Assembly (NCBI GenBank): GCA_045538535.1
Contig: JAZSRN010000079.1
Location: forward strand, 1-8,070
Direction: 5' to 3'
Length of the DNA: 8,070 nucleotides
Source of the DNA: RUG14219 sp045538535
GTDB taxonomy: Bacteria; Cyanobacteriota; Vampirovibrionia; Gastranaerophilales; Gastranaerophilaceae
Part shown: positions 5,150-8,070 of the stretch, piece by piece
Numbering within the stretch: position 1 is the stretch's first letter
Layout: every line of letters begins with the position of its first letter
The notes under the pieces: generated by a model
The model's database searches: none
What the model was told of the DNA's origin: nothing
What the model saw: only the letters and a program-made list of their open reading frames with translations
Program-made: the position numbers and the translations under genes

Positions 5150-6136
5150 ATGGTACAGATTAATTATAAAATTGACGATTCTGAAAAGTTATATGAAGAT
5201 TTCAATCCTAAATATTTAGACACAACTAATGAATACGAGCATTCACAAGAGTGTGGATTTACATTGTCTGAAGAACCCAAAACGTTCAATTCTATAGCAC
5301 ATGATGACGATATCTTGCAAATGTACTTAAAAGATATAGGTAAAATAAAACTTCTTTCGAGCAAAGAAGAAAAATCTCTTGGAAAGACTATCAAAGAGGG
5401 TTCAAAATCAGCAAGCGAGATAGCTAAACGAAAATTAGTCCAAGCGAATTTGCGCCTTGTAGTAAGTATTGTAAAAAAATACATAGGCCAAGGACTTTTA
5501 TTTATGGACTTGGTCCAAGAGGGTTCACTAGGGTTGATGAAAGCGGCCGAGAAATTCGATTATTCTAAAAATTTCAAATTTTCGACATACGCTACTTGGT
5601 GGATAAAACAAACAATTATAAGGGCAATCTCAAATCATTCACGCGCAATCAGAATTCCAGTACACATGTCAGATAAAATCAGAAAATACAAAAAACTCTC
5701 ATCACGATTAGCATTTGAACTTGGACGCGAACCAACGGACGACGAGATTGCAAGATTGATGGAACTTCCGCTTAGCAAAATAACATTAATAAAAAAATCA
5801 ATTTTAAAAGAACCAATAAGCCTTGAAACTCCAGTAACCGAAGATTTAAACGTTGGGGATTATTTACAAGATAAAAACACAAATTCACCGGAAATACAAA
5901 CACAAAAAAGTATCCTCAAATCGACACTGGAAGAACTAATAAGCACATTGCCGGAAAGAGAAGAAAAAATTGTTTCATTTCGCTTTGGAATAAATGGTGA
6001 ACTCCCAAAAACTCTTGAACAGCTTGGAGAAATTATGGGCTACTCTAAAGAAAGGATACGCCAACTTGAAGATGAAACCCTTAGAAAACTCCGAAACAAA
6101 ACCGAATTAAAACACCTTAAAGATTTTCTCGAATAA
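5150..6136 (+). CDS. RNA polymerase sigma-70 family factor, RpoD/SigA-like, group 2 type
   Basis: This 328-residue factor directs RNA polymerase to promoters. Region 1.2 is about 53-85. Region 2 is 95-171 (NLRLVVSIVKKYIGQGLLFMDLVQEG... , YATWWIKQ, RAIRIPVHM). Region 3 is about 172-255. Region 4 is about 258-315, with the HTH at KTLEQLGEIMGYSKERIRQLE. It lacks region 1.1 and has a divergent 50-residue head, as expected of a non-essential group 2 factor such as cyanobacterial SigB-SigE rather than the main RpoD. The -35 contacts are mostly kept (Lys300, Glu301, Arg304, Gln305 for E. coli Arg584, Glu585, Arg588, Gln589). His172 and Asp175 match the extended -10 contacts. At the E. coli Thr440 position it has Ile157. 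The strong Shine-Dalgarno AAGGAAGAG is buried in a hairpin. It follows the exported-protein gene in a likely operon. Confidence 0.93.
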   Translation: MVQINYKIDDSEKLYEDFNPKYLDTTNEYEHSQECGFTLSEEPKTFNSIAHDDDILQMYLKDIGKIKLLSSKEEKSLGKTIKEGSKSASEIAKRKLVQANLRLVVSIVKKYIGQGLLFMDLVQEGSLGLMKAAEKFDYSKNFKFSTYATWWIKQTIIRAISNHSRAIRIPVHMSDKIRKYKKLSSRLAFELGREPTDDEIARLMELPLSKITLIKKSILKEPISLETPVTEDLNVGDYLQDKNTNSPEIQTQKSILKSTLEELISTLPEREEKIVSFRFGINGELPKTLEQLGEIMGYSKERIRQLEDETLRKLRNKTELKHLKDFLE

Positions 6137-6145
6137 AAATCGAAT

Positions 6146-7798
6146 CTAATGCGCAAGCAGAGATCTTGCAAATTCAATAGATGTGTCGTTTATATCTCCC
6201 GATGCAAGCTCTGCAAGCGCTTTTATTTTGTTTTCACCGTTCAAGACATAAACTTCAACCGTAGTTTCATTAGCTTGAGATTTACGCACATAAAAATGTT
6301 TATCCGCTTTGGATGCGATTATAGCTTGATGCGTAATCAAAATGATTTGATGAGAATCAGCCAATTCAACTATTTCTTCAGCAACACTTTGCGAGGTTTT
6401 GCCGGAAATACCGGTATCAATTTCATCAAATATAACCGTATCAATATTATCACTTTGTGCAAAAATAGTTTTTATTGCAAGCATAACCCTTGAGATTTCA
6501 CCACCAGAAGCAACTTTTGCAAGAGGTTTTAAGCCTTCCGAAATATTTGTAGATATCAAAAATTCGACCGCATCAACTCCATCCATTGATAATTCTTTTG
6601 GCTTGATATCAATTAAAAATCGCACTTTTGGTAATTCAAGTTTTTCCAATTTTTCTTGAATTAAAGAAGATAACACTTCGGCATAATTTTTTCGTGCCAA
6701 ACTGATATCTTCAGCCAATTCTCTTAAATATTGCTCTTTTTGCGAAATTTTTTGCTCCAACTCTTGAATATTTTTAGTTGAATATTCAATCGAAGAAAGT
6801 TGCTTTGCAAATTCATCGCCTTTCATAACAACTTCTGCCAAAGTCGGGCCATATTTACGTTTCAACTTGTCTAATAAATACAATCGCTCTTGAATATCGT
6901 TCAAGCGTTGAGTATCATTATCAAGATTTTGACTATAATCACGCAAATCATTACCAACTTCTCTCAACTCTTCTAATGCTGACAAGAAATTTTGTTCTAT
7001 ATCTTGAAGTTTTGAATCCATGCTTACTGCTTTAGAAATATTTTGTTTAATTTTTAACAACGCATCAATTATTGAACCATCGTCACCATTTATAGTCCAA
7101 TAAGATGCACCGGTATAATCTTTCAAACTCTCAACATTTTCTAACACTTCAAGCTCTGATTTTAATTCTTCATCTTCAGTTTCAGAAACTATTTCCGCGT
7201 TCTGAATTTCATCAACTTGGAACTTTAAAAAATCAATTTGCGCCTCGGTTAATTGTGCAGAATTTTGTAATGCGTCTAACTCAACCTTCATGCTTTGAAA
7301 CAACTTATAATTATCTTGATATAAAGATAATTTTTCACCATAAAACGATTTCGCATATTCATCAAGCAAAGTTATATGATATTTTGGTTGTAAAAAGGAA
7401 TATGTCTGATGTTGAGAATGAACATCTAAAAACAATCCTCGAAGATATTTTAGCGCTTCAGAATTAATAAGACTACCATTAATTTTAGTTCGAACCGAAT
7501 TTTGAGCAATTTCCTTAGTTAAAATTATTTCTTCACCTAAATCATCAATTCCATTTTCTTCAAAAAATACAGATAAATCGTGTTTTGAATTTTCAATTAC
7601 AAGCTCCACTATAGCTTTATCGCAGCCGTTTTTTATCACATCTTTTGACACTCGATTGGCAAAAGCAAGGTCGATAGCATTAATCATTATACTTTTACCT
7701 GCACCGGTTTCGCCAGTTATAACGTTTAACCCTTTGTCAAGATTTGCAACAAGTTCGTCAATCAATATATAATTTTTTATTCGTAATTGCTTTATCAT
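6146..7798 (-). CDS. recN: DNA double-strand break repair protein RecN
   Basis: This 550-residue SMC-like ATPase acts early in recombinational repair of double-strand breaks (E. coli RecN has 553). The N-terminal lobe carries Walker A GETGAGKS (29-36) and the Q-loop segment DVHSQHQ (125-131). Two long coiled-coil arms (about 155-215 and 260-385) surround the middle. The C-terminal lobe has the ABC signature ASGGE (430-434), Walker B TVIFDEID (454-461), D-loop GISG (463-466) and switch His490 in LITHQ. The usual HGQHE and ITHL are HSQHQ and ITHQ here. The ATG at 7798 has no Shine-Dalgarno but has a -10 6 nt upstream, suggesting a leaderless mRNA. The gene ends 9 bp from the convergent sigma gene. 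SOS control is common for recN, but no known LexA box is recognised; a 19-bp dyad lies just upstream of the promoter. Confidence 0.97.
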   Translation of the reverse strand: MIKQLRIKNYILIDELVANLDKGLNVITGETGAGKSIMINAIDLAFANRVSKDVIKNGCDKAIVELVIENSKHDLSVFFEENGIDDLGEEIILTKEIAQNSVRTKINGSLINSEALKYLRGLFLDVHSQHQTYSFLQPKYHITLLDEYAKSFYGEKLSLYQDNYKLFQSMKVELDALQNSAQLTEAQIDFLKFQVDEIQNAEIVSETEDEELKSELEVLENVESLKDYTGASYWTINGDDGSIIDALLKIKQNISKAVSMDSKLQDIEQNFLSALEELREVGNDLRDYSQNLDNDTQRLNDIQERLYLLDKLKRKYGPTLAEVVMKGDEFAKQLSSIEYSTKNIQELEQKISQKEQYLRELAEDISLARKNYAEVLSSLIQEKLEKLELPKVRFLIDIKPKELSMDGVDAVEFLISTNISEGLKPLAKVASGGEISRVMLAIKTIFAQSDNIDTVIFDEIDTGISGKTSQSVAEEIVELADSHQIILITHQAIIASKADKHFYVRKSQANETTVEVYVLNGENKIKALAELASGDINDTSIEFARSLLAH

Positions 7799-7804
7799 AC
7801 TTTA

Positions 7805-7833
7805 AGAATACCCCAAAATCGGCAACTGTGCAA
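7805..7833 (-). promoter_or_regulatory. Promoter of recN, predicted leaderless start
   Basis: On the minus strand, TTGCAC (7828-7833), a 17-bp spacer and TATTCT (7805-7810) are followed by TAAAGT and then the ATG at 7798. The start of transcription would fall on the ATG. No Shine-Dalgarno is present. Confidence 0.65.
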
Positions 7834-7852
7834 GTAAAATAAATTATTTTAC
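7834..7852. promoter_or_regulatory. 19-bp perfect palindrome adjoining the recN -35
   Basis: GTAAAATAA and TTATTTTAC are exact inverted arms around a central A. The site abuts the -35 of recN at 7828-7833. It could be a regulator site, or an AT-rich UP-like element; the sequence does not match a LexA box that I know. Confidence 0.5.
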
Positions 7853-7857
7853 ACTTG

Positions 7858-7890
7858 AAAAAGGGACTCAATCAATGATTGAATCCCTTT
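7858..7890 (-). terminator. Terminator of the pilin-like gene
   Basis: AAAGGGA (7860-7866) pairs with TCCCTTT (7884-7890); after one C-A mismatch, TCAAT (7868-7872) pairs with ATTGA (7878-7882) around CAATG. On the minus strand the outer arm ends in five T. It lies about 40 nt past the stop of the pilin-like gene and separates it from recN. Confidence 0.75.
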
Positions 7891-7930
7891 AAAGATTAAT
7901 TTATCTTTGAACTATTCTCATTCTCAAGCA

Positions 7931-8070
7931 TTATTTAGCGTATAATACTGCTCTTGCTGCTGGAGAGTTAGGAATAATTGTTTGGTCAAAGAATACTACC
8001 GGATAAATATCTGATGGGTTTGTAACTGTACATACATCGTTTGCATAAGAGTCACATTTAACTTCTCTGT
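7931..8070 (-). CDS. Type IV pilin-like protein, C-terminal fragment (5' end outside window)
   Basis: The minus-strand frame is open from the window edge to a TAA at 7931-7933, giving 45 residues. They contain two Cys (EVKCDSY and DVCTVTN), the segment NPSDIYPVVFFDQT, and the end ARAVLYAK. I recall this ending (DIYPV.F.D.T plus a short Ala-rich helix) from prepilin-like proteins of Gastranaerophilales, where a type IV pilin N-terminal methylation motif precedes a small globular head; the N-terminus that would prove it is outside the window. The two Cys may form the D-loop disulfide known in pilins. It has its own terminator. Confidence 0.7.
   Translation of the reverse strand, partial: REVKCDSYANDVCTVTNPSDIYPVVFFDQTIIPNSPAARAVLYAK

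Noticed and set aside
7105..7467. Long plus-strand frames inside recN (also at 6149-6493 and 6399-6659) and minus-strand frames inside the 4330-6136 operon
   Set aside because: They lie opposite well-supported genes, encode no recognisable protein and lack ribosome binding sites.
7891..7908. AAAGAT/ATCTTT hairpin after the pilin-like gene as a second terminator
   Set aside because: Only 6 bp, AT-rich and with no T tract on the relevant strand; the hairpin at 7858-7890 is a better terminator.

Overview
The window is AT-rich, densely packed bacterial DNA. Several protein families resemble, from memory and not from a search, those of gut Melainabacteria (Vampirovibrionia, order Gastranaerophilales), the non-photosynthetic relatives of Cyanobacteria. 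The clues are a pilin-like C-terminus with the motif NPSDIYPVVFFDQT, a coiled-coil protein that begins MGMAASQARFLSLTARKTN, and a primary-like sigma factor related to cyanobacterial group 2. A KDO transferase gene shows a Gram-negative type envelope. I put the lineage assignment at about 0.7.

Layout. 1-102 is the tail of a plus-strand gene, closed by a hairpin at 105-135 that can terminate both strands. 163-259 holds a strongly structured non-coding segment. 264-1388 (minus) is a lineage-type coiled-coil protein with an in-frame 9-bp repeat. 1558-2790 (minus) is waaA/kdtA. 2905-2981 (plus) is initiator tRNA-fMet and 3141-3216 (minus) is tRNA-Val(UAC); they converge, each with its own terminator. 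3276-3620 (minus) is a small exported protein and 3659-4138 (minus) is an unrecognised cytosolic protein. 4330-5097 and 5150-6136 (plus) form a likely two-gene operon of an exported protein and an alternative sigma-70 factor. 6146-7798 (minus) is recN, converging on the sigma gene with a 9-bp gap. 7931-8070 (minus) is the 3' end of a type IV pilin-like gene cut by the window edge.

The genes are mostly unrelated housekeeping and envelope functions: LPS core, DNA repair, tRNAs, pilus and transcription. The most distinctive signal is in expression control. Three genes (waaA, the small exported protein and recN) have no Shine-Dalgarno sequence. Each instead has a -10-like hexamer exactly 6 nt before its ATG and a -35-like hexamer 17 bp further up, the geometry of leaderless mRNAs. 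The other four complete genes have clear Shine-Dalgarno sequences. In the sigma-factor gene the Shine-Dalgarno is buried in a 10-bp hairpin, suggesting control of translation. No CRISPR array, transposase or prophage gene was seen.
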